DNA of 64,000 nucleotides from Lapidilactobacillus wuchangensis (GTDB taxonomy: Bacteria; Bacillota; Bacilli; Lactobacillales; Lactobacillaceae): positions 58,698 through 122,697 of the forward strand of contig NZ_RHOU01000008.1 of NCBI RefSeq assembly GCF_003946645.1, read 5' to 3'. The notes below the pieces were generated by a model. That model was not told the origin of the DNA and ran no database searches. It saw only the letters and a list, made by a program, of their open reading frames with translations. Below are positions 24,912 to 35,210 of the stretch, in pieces (position 1 is the first letter of the stretch; every line of letters begins with the position of its first letter). The position numbers and the translations under genes were made by a program.

Positions 24912-26891
24912 ATGAAGAATGGTAAGAAAGGGTTATTAGCACTCGCTTTAGTGAGTGTGGCGCTATTAGGTGCTTGTGGTAATAAAAAAGCTGCTTCATC
25001 TAATAGTAATAGTTCAACTTCAAGTTATAACTATGTATATGCGACTGATCCAGATAATTTTGACTATACTGTGTCAATGCGGTCGACAAATAGTGCGGTT
25101 TTTGCTAACTTCGAAGATGGCTTGTTGGAAAATGACCAATATGGTCAATTAAAGCCTGCCTTAGCGAAATCTTGGAAAGTTAGCGCCGATGGTAAGACTT
25201 ATACTTACAAGTTACGTAAGGGCGTTAAATGGGTTGATAGCGATGGTAACGAATACGCCACTGTTAAGGCTCAGGATTTTGTTACTGGTCTGAAGCATGC
25301 CGTAGCTGCTAAATCCGAATCATTATATGTTGTTCAGGACAGTATTCAAGGCTTGAATGATTATGCTAATGGTAAGACAAAAGACTTTTCAACTGTTGGT
25401 GTTAAGGCATTGGATGATTACACAGTTCAATATACCTTGAATCAACCTGAAAGTTATTGGAATTCTAAATTGACTTATGGGGTTATGTTCCCAGTTAATG
25501 CCAAATTCTTAAAATCAAAGGGTAGTAATTTCGGGAAGCCTCAAGCTGATGGCATCCTCTATAATGGCCCGTATGTTTTAGCTAACTTCACTTCTAAATC
25601 CGTTCTTGAATATAAGAAGAATGAAAACTATTGGGATAAGAAGAACGTTCATGTTGACGATGTTAAGTTAACTTATAATGATGGTAGTAACCCAGATGGT
25701 TTGTACAAGTCATTTAAGAAGGGCGACTTCACTGCTTCTCGGGTTTATCCTAACTCAGCTGGTTATAGCGATGTTGTTAAGAACAACAAGAATAACATTG
25801 TTTGGTCACAACAAGATGCTTCTGTCTACAACTTTACCTTCAACTTAGATCGTCAAACTTATGGCGCTACTTCTAAGAAGACTGATCAAGCTAAATCTGA
25901 CACTAAGAAAGCAATTATGAACCGTAACTTCCGGTTAGCTATTCAATTTGCCTTCAATAAATCACAATATAATGCTCAGGCCAATGGTGCTCAAGGTGCT
26001 ACGAAGTCATTACGTAACGAAATTACACCACCTGCGTTTGTTTCAATTGATGGTAAAGAATATGGTGATTCCGTTAAATCTGACTTGGATAGCTTAGATA
26101 GTGCAGCCTTCAGTGATGTTAATTTAGCTGATGCTCAGGATGGTTATTACAATGTTAAGAAAGCTAAAGAATACATGGACAAGGCTAAGAAAGAATTAGC
26201 TGCAGAAGGTGTGGCCTTCCCAATTCACTTAGACTTACCTGCTGATCAAAAAGCCCAATTAACTTTAAATCAATCGAAGTCATTTAAGAGTTCTGTTGAG
26301 AAGAGTTTAGGTAAAGATAATGTCGTTATCGATATTCAATTATTAAATGAAGACAAGTACTTGGCAGCAACATATCAAGCAACGACTGGTGCTGCTAGTG
26401 ACTTTGATATTAGTAATGCTTCTGGCTGGTCTCCTGACTTTGATGATCCTTCAAGCTATTTGGATATTTACACACCAACTTCTGGTTCGATGTTATTAAC
26501 ACTTGGTTTGAATCCTGCATCTGCTGGTAACCAATCAGCTTCCAACAAGGCAGCCATTAAGGCCGTAGGTTTGGACGAGTATGAGAAATTAGTTGAAGCT
26601 GCCGAAGCAATTACTAACGACAATAATGCTCGTTATGCAGCCTTTGCTAAAGCTGAAGCTTACTTGCTAAATAGCGGTATTACAATCCCTGTTAACTCAT
26701 TGGGTGGTTCTCCTTCTGTTACCAAAGTAGTTCCTTATTCTGCACCATTCGCATGGTCCGGTTTAGGCAATCTACGTTACAAGTATATGAAGGTTCAATC
26801 AACTCCAGTCACAATTGCTCAAAAAGCCAAGGCTAAAAAGGCTTGGGATAAGAAGCGTGCTGAAATTGCCAAAGAAGAAGCAAAAGATTAA
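24912..26891 (+). CDS. oppA: Oligopeptide ABC transporter, substrate-binding lipoprotein
   Basis: A 659-residue lipoprotein, the same length class as pneumococcal AmiA and lactococcal-type OppA. Signal peptide MKNGKKGLLALALVSVALLG leads to the lipobox LGAC. SBP_bac_5 signatures include ATVKAQDFVTGLKHA and GWSPDFDDPSSYLDIY. It captures extracellular oligopeptides and delivers them to OppBC. The ATG at 24912 follows GGAGGG by 8 bases; an in-frame ATG 15 bases upstream overlaps that site. It heads the oppABCDF operon. A terminator-like hairpin after it (26912-26940) would allow more binding protein than permease, a common arrangement. Confidence 0.95.
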   Translation: MKNGKKGLLALALVSVALLGACGNKKAASSNSNSSTSSYNYVYATDPDNFDYTVSMRSTNSAVFANFEDGLLENDQYGQLKPALAKSWKVSADGKTYTYKLRKGVKWVDSDGNEYATVKAQDFVTGLKHAVAAKSESLYVVQDSIQGLNDYANGKTKDFSTVGVKALDDYTVQYTLNQPESYWNSKLTYGVMFPVNAKFLKSKGSNFGKPQADGILYNGPYVLANFTSKSVLEYKKNENYWDKKNVHVDDVKLTYNDGSNPDGLYKSFKKGDFTASRVYPNSAGYSDVVKNNKNNIVWSQQDASVYNFTFNLDRQTYGATSKKTDQAKSDTKKAIMNRNFRLAIQFAFNKSQYNAQANGAQGATKSLRNEITPPAFVSIDGKEYGDSVKSDLDSLDSAAFSDVNLADAQDGYYNVKKAKEYMDKAKKELAAEGVAFPIHLDLPADQKAQLTLNQSKSFKSSVEKSLGKDNVVIDIQLLNEDKYLAATYQATTGAASDFDISNASGWSPDFDDPSSYLDIYTPTSGSMLLTLGLNPASAGNQSASNKAAIKAVGLDEYEKLVEAAEAITNDNNARYAAFAKAEAYLLNSGITIPVNSLGGSPSVTKVVPYSAPFAWSGLGNLRYKYMKVQSTPVTIAQKAKAKKAWDKKRAEIAKEEAKD

Positions 26892-26911
26892 TCAACTCTT
26901 AGAGTAAGGCG

Positions 26912-26940
26912 AAAAAGGCTAGCACAACACTAGCCTTTTT
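26912..26940 (+). terminator. Intra-operon terminator between oppA and oppB
   Basis: AAAAAGGCTAG pairs with CTAGCCTTTTT across a 7-base loop, followed by TTC. As oppB follows only about 60 bases later with no clear promoter, partial read-through is likely and would set subunit ratios. Confidence 0.8.
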
Positions 26941-27003
26941 TCTGCTTTTCTCCAGTGCCATCCAGCAATAGCATGAAAATCAGCATTAAGGAGGAACCAT
27001 TTG

Positions 27004-28494
27004 ATGAAGAAGTATGTCTTCTTTCGAATAATCCGTTCGCTTGTCAGTATTTTCTTAGTTACAACGCTAACGTATATCATCATTTACTCATTAGTACCAC
27101 GTAGCGATGTTTTTAAGAATGATACGATGGTCAGCAAGTTAAAGGCTGATCCAGATAAATTAACTGATTATGAGAATACTGCGTTCAGTAAAATGAACTA
27201 TATTGAGTATTACGATACGAAAGCACTTCTGGCTAAAGCCGAAAAGGATAGTCCTGAAGTGACTGCTAAACCAACCGCTGCCAACAAGCAGTTGTTGGAA
27301 AAATGGGGCAACAAGAACGGTTTTACCATTCATCAATTTAAGATTGGTAAAGGCTTCTATGCGACTCGTGAATTATCATTATTGGAACGGTTAGGTCGGT
27401 TCTATGGTAATTTAATTCAGTGGGATAACCCTTGGGCTGTTCACGATGCCAAGAATCCAAATATGCCACGTTATTTGAAATTTGAAAATGACAAATTGGC
27501 AGGCTTTGCTTTAGTTGGTTCAGGAACGAAATATCGTTATCAAATTTACTTCAACAGTTCATTCCCATACATTCATCAAAACTTCTTGAAGTTTAATTTA
27601 GGCTCTTCATATCCTACATTTGCCGGGATTCCAGTAACAACTGTTATTGGTGCTCGTCAAGGTAAGACTGAAGTTGTTCAAAATGTTTATCCTAATGGTA
27701 AAACATTTAATAGTGCTGATAATATTTACTCACGGCAATATCAACCTAAAGCACAACAAGATTCGTCAGTGCGGGAACGTTATGGCGATGATTACACGAA
27801 TACCACTCAGAATTATCAAGATCCTTCAATGATCGGGACTTCCTTCAAAGCTGGTATTTGGGCGTTGATCATTTCTTACGTGATTTCAATTCCAATGGCG
27901 ATCTTAATGGCTCGTTATAAGGGCAAGTGGTTTGATAAGGCTGGTACGGCGATTGTGACTGTTTTGATTGCCGTTCCAAGTTTGGCCTTCATCTATGCGT
28001 TCCGTTATTTAGGTAGCTCGCTTTTCGGCTTGCCTGATTCATTCCCAACGCAAGGTGCATCTTCATTTGCTTCTTGGGTATCACCAACCGTTATTTTAGG
28101 GTTGTTGTCCGTTTCGGGATTGGTTATTTGGTTCCGGCGTTATATGATCGACCAACAATCTTCTGATTATGTTAAATTCGCGAAAGCAAAAGGATTGAAC
28201 GACGGCGAAATTTATCGGAAGCATATTTTCAAAAATGCTTCGATTCCAATTGTTCAGGGTATTCCTGGTTCCATCATTGGTTTAATTGGTGGGGCAACGA
28301 TTACCGAAACAATTTTCGCAATGCCTGGGATGGGGAAGATGTTGCCTGATGCAATTATTTCTCATAACAATCCAATTGTGATCGGCTTAGTCTTTATCTT
28401 CACAACCATTGCCGTCTTCTCGGTCTTACTTGGTGATATCTTAATGACGATTGTCGATCCTCGAATTAAACTTTCTGCGTCAGGAGATGACTAA
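27004..28494 (+). CDS. oppB: Oligopeptide ABC transporter permease OppB (AmiC type)
   Basis: A 496-residue membrane protein. One membrane segment at residues 9-30 is followed by a large extracellular insert (about residues 31-275) and then the usual five-segment permease domain with the EAA-like loop [20 protein letters not shown] (about 392-411), which contacts the ATPases. The insert makes it nearly 200 residues longer than E. coli OppB and matches the size of pneumococcal AmiC. AGGAGG lies 9 bases before the ATG; a TTG directly upstream is less well placed. The gap to oppC is 2 bp, so translation is probably coupled. Confidence 0.93.
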   Translation: MKKYVFFRIIRSLVSIFLVTTLTYIIIYSLVPRSDVFKNDTMVSKLKADPDKLTDYENTAFSKMNYIEYYDTKALLAKAEKDSPEVTAKPTAANKQLLEKWGNKNGFTIHQFKIGKGFYATRELSLLERLGRFYGNLIQWDNPWAVHDAKNPNMPRYLKFENDKLAGFALVGSGTKYRYQIYFNSSFPYIHQNFLKFNLGSSYPTFAGIPVTTVIGARQGKTEVVQNVYPNGKTFNSADNIYSRQYQPKAQQDSSVRERYGDDYTNTTQNYQDPSMIGTSFKAGIWALIISYVISIPMAILMARYKGKWFDKAGTAIVTVLIAVPSLAFIYAFRYLGSSLFGLPDSFPTQGASSFASWVSPTVILGLLSVSGLVIWFRRYMIDQQSSDYVKFAKAKGLNDGEIYRKHIFKNASIPIVQGIPGSIIGLIGGATITETIFAMPGMGKMLPDAIISHNNPIVIGLVFIFTTIAVFSVLLGDILMTIVDPRIKLSASGDD

Positions 28495-28496
28495 CA

Positions 28497-29444
28497 ATGA
28501 CTGAAAAAATTAAAAATGAACCACAAAATATTGATAATGATTTCGTTTTGGTTAGTCGTGACGCCAAAGCTGCCGAAGTCATTGATACGCCGAAGTATTC
28601 TTACTGGGGTTCAGTGGCCAAGACTTTCTTCTCTAGTAAAGTAACTATTTTTATGTTGATTTTGATGGTGGCAATTTTGTTAATGTCATTCATCCAACCT
28701 TTATTTAGTGGTTATAACTTAATGGATGTTTCTGGGGTCAATAACTTTGGCGCTCGCTATAATTGGCCTAGCGCTAAGTATTGGTTCGGGACTGACGCTG
28801 ATGGTAAATCATTGTTTGATGCGATTTGGGCTGGTGCTAAAACATCAGTTTCGATTGGTTTCATTGCTTCTTTGATTACCACCGTTATTGGCGTAATCGT
28901 CGGTGCGATTTGGGGCGTTTCTAAGTCAATTGATCGCCTGATGCTGGAAATCTACAACGTTATTTCTAACGTGCCAATGTTATTGATCATCATTGTCTTG
29001 TCTTATACTTTCGGGAATGGTTTCTGGAACTTGATTTTCGCCATGACCTGTACTTCTTGGTTAGGGACAGCTTACTTTATTCGGGTTCAGGTTATGATCA
29101 TGCGTGATCGCGAATATAATATTGCTTCGCGGACTTTAGGTACGCCAACACGGCGGATGATTTTCCGAAACATCTTGCCATACTTGACTTCAGTTATTGT
29201 GACGCAAGTTTCCCAGTTATTACCATCATTCATCTCTTACGAAGTATTCTTATCCTTCTTAGGCGTTGGGTTAAGTCAGAGTGTGCCATCATTAGGCCGT
29301 TTGATTTCCCAATATTCGCCATATATGACTAGTTATCCGTACTTGTTCTGGTTGCCAGTATTAGTCCTTGCCTTAATTACCGTTTCGTTGTACATTGTTG
29401 GGCAGAACTTAGCTGATGCATCAGATCCACGGACACATATGTAG
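28497..29444 (+). CDS. oppC: Oligopeptide ABC transporter permease OppC
   Basis: A 315-residue membrane protein with an N-terminal OppC_N segment (about residues 45-68) and a five-segment BPD_transp_1 domain. The EAA loop reads [21 protein letters not shown] (about residues 204-224). It pairs with OppB as the transmembrane pore. It starts 2 bp after oppB with GGAG upstream and is followed after 14 bp by oppD. Length is close to that of AmiD. Confidence 0.95.
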   Translation: MTEKIKNEPQNIDNDFVLVSRDAKAAEVIDTPKYSYWGSVAKTFFSSKVTIFMLILMVAILLMSFIQPLFSGYNLMDVSGVNNFGARYNWPSAKYWFGTDADGKSLFDAIWAGAKTSVSIGFIASLITTVIGVIVGAIWGVSKSIDRLMLEIYNVISNVPMLLIIIVLSYTFGNGFWNLIFAMTCTSWLGTAYFIRVQVMIMRDREYNIASRTLGTPTRRMIFRNILPYLTSVIVTQVSQLLPSFISYEVFLSFLGVGLSQSVPSLGRLISQYSPYMTSYPYLFWLPVLVLALITVSLYIVGQNLADASDPRTHM

Positions 29445-29458
29445 AGGGAGCGTGTAAG

Positions 29459-30562
29459 ATGACTGAAAAAAATATTTTAACAGTAAAAGATTTATCGGTC
29501 GGTTTCCACGTTCGCGGTCGTGAGTTAAAAGCTATTCGGAACGTTTCGCTGGAACTTAAAGATCAGGAAACGCTGGCAATCGTTGGTGAATCTGGTTCTG
29601 GTAAGTCGGTATTAACGAAGACTTTCACCGGGATGTTAGAACAAAATGGTTATATTAGCCATGGCACGATCGATTATGATGGCAAACGTTTAAGTGATTT
29701 AAAGAAGGATAAGGACTGGGAAGGTATTCGTGGTAAAGAAATCGCCACAATTTTCCAGGACCCAATGACTTCACTGGATCCAATTAAAACCATTGGTTCG
29801 CAAATCGCCGAAGTTGTCATCAAGCATCAAGGCAAGACGAAAAAAGAAGCCAAAGATATTGCCATCGATTTAATGAATCGGACGGGCATTCCTAATGCAG
29901 CTGCGCGTTATAACGAATATCCTTTTGAGTATTCTGGTGGGATGCGGCAACGGATCGTTATTGCCATTGCCTTGGCTTGTCACCCCAAAGTTTTGATTTG
30001 TGATGAACCAACCACGGCCTTGGATGTGACGATTCAAGCCCAAATCTTGGAATTGATCAAAGAATTGCAGAAGGAATATCATTTTACGACGATTTTTATC
30101 ACTCATGACTTGGGTGTCGTCGCTTCAATCGCCGATCGGATCGCCGTTATGTACTCTGGCGAAATCATTGAAGTCGGCACTTGTCGGGAAATCTTCTATG
30201 ATCCTAAACATCCTTATACTTGGAGCTTGCTATCTTCATTACCACAATTGGCACAAAAGGGCGGCGAGCTGTACTCGATTCCTGGGACGCCACCATCTTT
30301 GTACAAGGACATTAAAGGGGATGCCTTTGCACCGCGGAATCCGTTCGCGATGAAAGTTGATTTCGAAGCAGAACCACCAATGTTCCAAGTCTCATCAACG
30401 CATTTTGCGAAGACTTGGTTGTTGGACCCACGGGCACCTAAGGTTGAAAAACCAGCCTTGATTCAGAATTTGCATGAACGTTTTGTGAAGACCTTGGAAC
30501 GGGATAATCGTTTACAGGCCGAAACCAAAGAAATGGAGGCGGGCGAACATGACGGTCAATAA
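29459..30562 (+). CDS. oppD: Oligopeptide ABC transporter ATPase OppD
   Basis: A 367-residue ATPase. Walker A is GESGSGKSV (about residues 42-50), the signature is YSGGMRQR (about 159-166), Walker B is [12 protein letters not shown] (about 179-190), and the H-loop is ITHDLG. The C-terminal oligopeptide/dipeptide extension is present, but the usual cluster of Cys residues found in many OppD proteins is absent. It powers uptake with OppF. Its end overlaps oppF by 14 bp, which suggests coupled translation. Confidence 0.95.
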   Translation: MTEKNILTVKDLSVGFHVRGRELKAIRNVSLELKDQETLAIVGESGSGKSVLTKTFTGMLEQNGYISHGTIDYDGKRLSDLKKDKDWEGIRGKEIATIFQDPMTSLDPIKTIGSQIAEVVIKHQGKTKKEAKDIAIDLMNRTGIPNAAARYNEYPFEYSGGMRQRIVIAIALACHPKVLICDEPTTALDVTIQAQILELIKELQKEYHFTTIFITHDLGVVASIADRIAVMYSGEIIEVGTCREIFYDPKHPYTWSLLSSLPQLAQKGGELYSIPGTPPSLYKDIKGDAFAPRNPFAMKVDFEAEPPMFQVSSTHFAKTWLLDPRAPKVEKPALIQNLHERFVKTLERDNRLQAETKEMEAGEHDGQ

Positions 30563-31508
30563 AAAGGATGTCTTGCTTTCACTCCACGATTTGGAAATTT
30601 CCTTTGGTGAAGGTAAGCAAAAGTTTGTCGCAGTTCAGGATGTTAACTTCGATATTTATCGTGGCGAAACCTTCTCGTTAGTTGGTGAGTCTGGCTCTGG
30701 TAAGACGACGATTGGTCGCGCGATTCTGGGCATCAATCCAACTAGCAAAGGTGAAATTGATTTTAATGGTCACCAAATTAACAAGAAATTGTCTCATCAA
30801 GAGGAACAAGAAGTCACTCGGAAAATTCAAATGATTTTCCAGGACCCTTCAGCTTCTTTGAATGAGCGGGCAACAATCGACTATATTATTTCGGAAGGAT
30901 TATACAATTTCCATTTGTTTGATTCTGAAGAAGATCGCTTGCAAAAAGTCACGAAAATTATTGAAGAAGTCGGCTTGTTGCCAGAACATTTATACCGTTA
31001 TCCCCATGAATTCTCTGGTGGTCAGCGGCAACGGATCGGGATTGCTCGGGCCTTGATCATGCAACCTGATTTAGTTGTGGCTGATGAACCAATTTCCGCC
31101 TTGGATGTCTCAATTCGGGCACAAGTCTTGAACTTGTTGAAGAAATTCCAACGGGAAAGTAATTTAACCTACTTGTTCATTGCCCATGATTTATCAGTTG
31201 TCCGGTTTATTTCAGATCGGATCGCCGTGATTCATGCCGGCCGAATTTTGGAATTAGCAGATACCGAAGAATTATTTACTAATCCACTACATCCGTACAC
31301 GCAATCGTTACTTTCTGCCGTGCCAATTCCTGATCCGGAATTAGCTCGTGAGAAGAAATTGATTGTTTATGATACCAACATGCACGATTACAGTGTTGAT
31401 AAGCCAAAATTTGTGGAAATCAAGCCAGGTCACTTCATTTATTGCAATGCACCTGAAGAAGAACATTATCGCAAGGTGCTTGAAGAACAAGGTCAGTTGA
31501 CCAAATAA
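30549..31508 (+). CDS. oppF: Oligopeptide ABC transporter ATPase OppF
   Basis: A 319-residue ATPase with Walker [10 protein letters not shown] (about residues 41-49), signature [14 protein letters not shown] (about 155-168), Walker [13 protein letters not shown] and H-loop IAHDLS. The C-terminal oligo_HPY region ([15 protein letters not shown]) confirms the OppF/DppF type. The ribosome site GGAGG lies inside the end of oppD. It closes the operon and is followed by a good terminator. Confidence 0.95.
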   Translation: MTVNKKDVLLSLHDLEISFGEGKQKFVAVQDVNFDIYRGETFSLVGESGSGKTTIGRAILGINPTSKGEIDFNGHQINKKLSHQEEQEVTRKIQMIFQDPSASLNERATIDYIISEGLYNFHLFDSEEDRLQKVTKIIEEVGLLPEHLYRYPHEFSGGQRQRIGIARALIMQPDLVVADEPISALDVSIRAQVLNLLKKFQRESNLTYLFIAHDLSVVRFISDRIAVIHAGRILELADTEELFTNPLHPYTQSLLSAVPIPDPELAREKKLIVYDTNMHDYSVDKPKFVEIKPGHFIYCNAPEEEHYRKVLEEQGQLTK

Positions 31509-31524
31509 ATTTTAAAGTGTGATT

Positions 31525-31562
31525 AAAAGAGTCGAATAATCGTGATGATTATTCGGCTTTTT
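31525..31562 (+). terminator. Terminator of the opp operon
   Basis: AAAAGAGTCGAATAATC pairs with GATTATTCGGCTTTTT with one mismatch and a 5-base loop, ending in T residues. Confidence 0.9.
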
Positions 31563-31636
31563 GGTTTTGAATTAAAATTGGGTTTAGACGGGATGGTTGA
31601 AATAAGGTTGGTGCCATGTCTTCCTCTATAGAAGAA

Positions 31637-31840
31637 GGTGGTGGCGGCGCAATTTGAGGGGCGTGGAACGCCATGGGCATTGATCTGAGCTTATTGCTAC
31701 GCAACAATCTCAGATACAAGCCTTATTCTAACCGCTAAAGCGGCAAGACATAGGCTCGTATTTGAAACAATTGTGGTTTTCAATTGGTTCAAATCGACGC
31801 CGGCCGCGTTCCACGCCAAGCAGCCCGGAATGCAGTCAGA
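31637..31840 (+). repeat. Composite palindromic repeat, copy IV (left/right deletion hybrid)
   Basis: It begins as a left module (GGTGGTGGCGGCGCAATT, then GGCGTGGAACGCCATGG, hairpin TCTGAGCTTATTGC/CAACAATCTCAGA and CCGCTAAAGCGG) but then switches to the second half of a right module (GGCTCGTATTTGAAACAATT/AATTGGTTCAAAT, then GCGTTCCACGCCAAGC and GGAATGCAGTC). The left 3' outer arm, middle hairpin and right 5' arm are missing. The junction lies in or next to the second inner hairpin, near 31745. It lies between the opp terminator and the T-box leader. Confidence 0.82.
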
Positions 31841-31926
31841 CGCAATTCTGTTTCAATCTCTGTACCAGTTTTTAATGCTTTTGACCTTTGTTTTAAAACT
31901 TAATTTAAAAAAGTTACATTAAAGGG

Positions 31927-31956
31927 TTGACAAGTTTTATGAGAATCGTGTATTGT
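31927..31956 (+). promoter_or_regulatory. Promoter of the methionine transporter operon
   Basis: TTGACA (31927-31932) and TATTGT (31951-31956) are 18 bp apart. It starts the long leader described next. Confidence 0.7.
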
Positions 31957-31962
31957 AGACTC

Positions 31963-32252
31963 AATCGTTAATTAAGGTTTCATGAAAACGAATGGAATGG
32001 GAAAGTAAATCCGTTAAGACTGTACAGAAAACTTACATTTGCTGAGAGTAAGGTAGTTACGACGAATTGAAAATGGCCCACGATCGGCATCACTAAGCAT
32101 TGCTAAGTGATGATGGCTTGGCACTCATTATCGTGCACGCGTATCGGCTTATTTGCCTGTACGTTAGTGAGGTGGTAGTCCGTAAGGCTAGCACAAATTA
32201 GAATGGTAAACACGACAGAGCTCGTTTCTAGAAATAGAAACGGGCTCTTTTT
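31963..32252 (+). promoter_or_regulatory. T-box leader (probably Met-tRNA responsive) of metQ
   Basis: About 290 untranslated bases precede the terminator and metQ. AGAATGGTAAACACG (32200-32214) resembles the T-box core AGGGTGGNACCGCG. Directly after it, GAGCTCGTTTCTA (32218-32230) and TAGAAACGGGCTC (32235-32247) form an intrinsic terminator ending in TTTTT. Upstream are several stem-loops (for example GCATCACTAAGC/GCTTAGTGATGATG-type pairing near 32090-32130). T-boxes before methionine transport genes are well known in Lactobacillales. Met specificity is inferred from the downstream genes; the specifier codon was not firmly placed. Confidence 0.78.
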
Positions 32253-32373
32253 AGTTTCCTCAACCAGCAAAACTTAAATTTGACTGCAGCGAATTTAGGC
32301 GACCGGTTTCAGCCATTTTCAACCCAATTGATTGATTTTCAAACAATGAATTGTTTCCAGTGGAGGAAGAAAA

Positions 32374-33186
32374 ATGAAAAAATTATTAAAGAAATTAAGT
32401 TTAAGCTTATTGGTTTTAGTACCATTATTGATTGCCGCGGGCTGTGGTAAAAAAACAGATAGTAAAACTGTGAAAGTTGGGATCATGAGTTCTGACGAAC
32501 GGATTTGGAATCCGATCAAGGAATCTTTAAGCAAAGAAGGCATCAACTTAAAGCTAGTTGAGTTTTCCGACTATAATCAACCTAACAAAGCTTTAACTGA
32601 CCATCAAATCGACTTGAACGCTTTCCAACATTACAATTTCTTGGATAGTTGGAATAAGACCCACAAGACTGATATTGTCAGCGTTGGCGAGACTTATATT
32701 GCGCCATTGAATCTTTATTCCCACAAGATTAAAAAGCTCAGCGACATTAAAAAAGATGATAAAATTGCCGTGCCAAACGATCCAACCAATGAAGGTCGGG
32801 CCTTAAATATCTTGGAAGAAGCCGGCTTGATCAAAATCAAGAACGTGGCTTTGCCAACGGTTAAAGATATCACGTCGAATCCGAAGAAGTTACAAATCAC
32901 CGAACTTGAAGCGGCGCAAACAGCCCGGGCTTTGTCGGATGTCACTGCAGTTGTAGTCAACAATGATATTGCCGCTGATGCTGATTTGACGACGAAAGAT
33001 GCGATTTTCCAAGAAAAAATTAACAAACGTTCCAAGCAATGGATCAACGTGATTGCTGCTAATAAAAAAGATAAAGACAATGAAACTTACAAGAAAATTG
33101 TCAAAGCGTACCGGACGGCAGCAACGGCGAAGAATATTGAGAAAGTTTACAAAGGAACCGCAATTCCAGTTTGGACCTTGAAATAA
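32374..33186 (+). CDS. metQ: Methionine ABC transporter substrate-binding lipoprotein (NlpA/MetQ), first copy
   Basis: A 270-residue lipoprotein. Signal peptide MKKLLKKLSLSLLVLVPLLI ends in lipobox AAGC. The NlpA (Lipoprotein_9) fold is shown by VKVGIMSSDERIWNPIK, DLNAFQHYNFLDSW and AVPNDPTNEGRALNILEEAG. It binds methionine, or a derivative, outside the cell for uptake by MetNI. GGAGG precedes the start. It is the first gene after the T-box and is followed by a paralogue that shares long identical blocks (for example KLVEFSDYNQPNKALTDHQ). Confidence 0.93.
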   Translation: MKKLLKKLSLSLLVLVPLLIAAGCGKKTDSKTVKVGIMSSDERIWNPIKESLSKEGINLKLVEFSDYNQPNKALTDHQIDLNAFQHYNFLDSWNKTHKTDIVSVGETYIAPLNLYSHKIKKLSDIKKDDKIAVPNDPTNEGRALNILEEAGLIKIKNVALPTVKDITSNPKKLQITELEAAQTARALSDVTAVVVNNDIAADADLTTKDAIFQEKINKRSKQWINVIAANKKDKDNETYKKIVKAYRTAATAKNIEKVYKGTAIPVWTLK

Positions 33187-33260
33187 ATCTTTTTAAATTT
33201 GGGTAAATTCCCGAGATATTCAGCAGTATCTTGGGAAAAAGCATTAGGGAGTGACATAAA

Positions 33261-34094
33261 ATGAAACGAGTTTTCAAGCGATTTAGTTTGGGCGTTTTAG
33301 CATTAGTACCGTTATTGTTGGCCTTTGGCTGTGGCAAGAATTCAGCTCAAGCCGCCAAAACAACGACTGTTAAAATTGGGATTATGAGTTCTGACGAGCG
33401 GATTTGGCAGCCGATTGCTCAGAAGTTGCAGCACCAAAATATTAATTTGAAACTAGTTGAGTTTTCCGATTATAATCAACCTAATAAAGCCTTGACTGAT
33501 CATCAGTTGGATCTGAATTCCTTCCAGCATTATGATTTCCTGGATAGCTGGAATAAGTCGCATCACACGAATATTGTTGCGATTGGCGAGACTTATATGC
33601 CTCGAGGCTTCATGTATTCCCAGAAAATCAAAGCAGTTAGTCAAATCAAATCGGGCGATAAAATTGCGATTTCCAATGATCCCACAAATGAAGGTCACGG
33701 GTTGAACGTCTTGCAGCAAGCCGGTTTGATCAAAATTAAAGCCGACGTCAAGTTGCCGACTGTTAACGACATTACCGCCAATCCGAAGAAGATCAAAATT
33801 ATCGAAATGGAAGCACCGCAAACGGCGCGGGCTTTGGGTAATGTGACCGCCGCGTTGGTGGGCAATGATATTGCCGCCGATGCTGGTTTGACTGCGAAAC
33901 AAGTTATTTTTAAGGAGAAAATTGACGCCCGTTCGAAGCGGAGTATTAATATCATTGCCGCCAATCGAGCCGATAAAAATAACAAAGTTTACCAGAAAGT
34001 CGTTAAGGCTTATCAAACCGAAGCCACGGCTAAGCTCATCCAGAAAGTTTATAAAGGGACGGCCTTTGGCGTTTGGACGTTAAAAGGCGCCTAA
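33261..34094 (+). CDS. metQ: Methionine ABC transporter substrate-binding lipoprotein (NlpA/MetQ), second copy
   Basis: A 277-residue paralogue of the preceding gene, with signal peptide MKRVFKRFSLGVLALVPLLL and lipobox AFGC. The same signatures are seen (IGIMSSDERIWQPIA, LNSFQHYDFLDSW, AISNDPTNEGHGLNVLQQAG). The two copies differ at ligand-region positions, such as IAPLNLYSHKI against MPRGFMYSQKI, so they may bind different forms, for example L- and D-methionine or Met peptides (inference). GGGAG lies upstream. The gap from the first copy is 74 bp with no terminator, so both are on one transcript. Confidence 0.92.
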   Translation: MKRVFKRFSLGVLALVPLLLAFGCGKNSAQAAKTTTVKIGIMSSDERIWQPIAQKLQHQNINLKLVEFSDYNQPNKALTDHQLDLNSFQHYDFLDSWNKSHHTNIVAIGETYMPRGFMYSQKIKAVSQIKSGDKIAISNDPTNEGHGLNVLQQAGLIKIKADVKLPTVNDITANPKKIKIIEMEAPQTARALGNVTAALVGNDIAADAGLTAKQVIFKEKIDARSKRSINIIAANRADKNNKVYQKVVKAYQTEATAKLIQKVYKGTAFGVWTLKGA

Positions 34095-34136
34095 GAAAGT
34101 CAGTCAGGCCAGGCAACACATTAGGGAGGAATTATC

Positions 34137-35210
34137 TTGGCAGAACCAATTATTGATTTAAAGAATATCTGCGTCACTTTCAAAGAAGATCAGCGCGATG
34201 TTCATGCAGTTGACCATGTTGATTTGCAAATTAATCGAGGCGACATTTACGGCGTCGTTGGTTATTCCGGCGCTGGTAAATCAACGCTGATCCGCGTGAT
34301 TAATTTATTACAGCGGCCGACGAATGCTGATGCCGCAGTTCAAGTCAACGGCACTGATCTGCTGAATTTAAAGGCTAGTCAGCTCCGTGATGAACGGCGG
34401 AAGATCGGCATGATTTTCCAACATTTTAATTTGATGGACGCTTTGTCGATTGCTGATAATGTGGATTTTGCTTTGAAGAAATCCAATCTCAGTAAAGCTG
34501 ACCGGAAAAAACGCGTGGCAGAATTGCTTGAATTAGTTGGTTTAACTGACAAGGCCAATGATTTCCCTAGTCAATTATCTGGCGGCCAGAAACAACGGGT
34601 CGGCATTGCCCGAGCGATTGCCAACCGGCCGGATATTTTGATTTCTGATGAAGCGACTAGTGCTTTGGACCCGAAAACTACCGTGGCCATTTTGGATTTA
34701 TTAGCTGATTTAAATAAGAAATTAGGTTTGACGGTGGTATTGATCACCCATGAAATGGACGCAGTGAAACGGATTTGTAATCGGGTGGCCGTTATGGAAG
34801 CTGGCCGCTTGGTAGAAACTGGTGACTTGCTGCAAATCTTCAGCCAACCAGAGGCGCAATTGACCAAGGACTTTATTGATACGACGACTCATTTGGAGTC
34901 CGCGTTGGCCGCAGTTAAGCAACAACCAGCGATTGCTCATTTAAAAGTGGGCTCAGTCTTAGTGCAATTAGGTTATCAAGGCGCCAGCACTGATCAGCCG
35001 CTGATCACTGAATTGTATCGGCGTTTTGAAGTCAGTGCCAATATTCTCTATGGTAATTTGGAGATTCTTCAGAATACGCCAGTTGGTAATTTGCTGGTTG
35101 TTTTATCGGGGACGCCGAAGCATACTGAGCAAGCTTTGGTCTTCATGAAAGAGCAACGGGTGTCGGTCAAAGTCTTAGAAAAGGGTACTGAGGAGGTCGC
35201 ACATGATTAA
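34137..35210 (+). CDS. metN: Methionine ABC transporter ATPase
   Basis: A 357-residue ATPase starting at TTG, 9 bases after GGGAGGA. Walker A is GYSGAGKST (about residues 41-49), signature [14 protein letters not shown] (about 146-159), Walker [13 protein letters not shown] and H-loop ITHEMDAV. The C-terminal about 85 residues form the NIL domain, which binds methionine and inhibits transport when the cell is replete. Its end overlaps metI by 8 bp. It works with MetI and the two MetQ proteins. Confidence 0.95.
   Translation: MAEPIIDLKNICVTFKEDQRDVHAVDHVDLQINRGDIYGVVGYSGAGKSTLIRVINLLQRPTNADAAVQVNGTDLLNLKASQLRDERRKIGMIFQHFNLMDALSIADNVDFALKKSNLSKADRKKRVAELLELVGLTDKANDFPSQLSGGQKQRVGIARAIANRPDILISDEATSALDPKTTVAILDLLADLNKKLGLTVVLITHEMDAVKRICNRVAVMEAGRLVETGDLLQIFSQPEAQLTKDFIDTTTHLESALAAVKQQPAIAHLKVGSVLVQLGYQGASTDQPLITELYRRFEVSANILYGNLEILQNTPVGNLLVVLSGTPKHTEQALVFMKEQRVSVKVLEKGTEEVAHD

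Noticed and set aside
27647..27832. Many 60-100 codon frames inside opp, met, purA and ABC genes
   Set aside because: They are out-of-frame shadows of well-supported genes without ribosome sites.
33453..34016. A 187-codon open frame on minus across the second metQ
   Set aside because: It is a mirror of a strongly supported gene, has no ribosome site and no family features.
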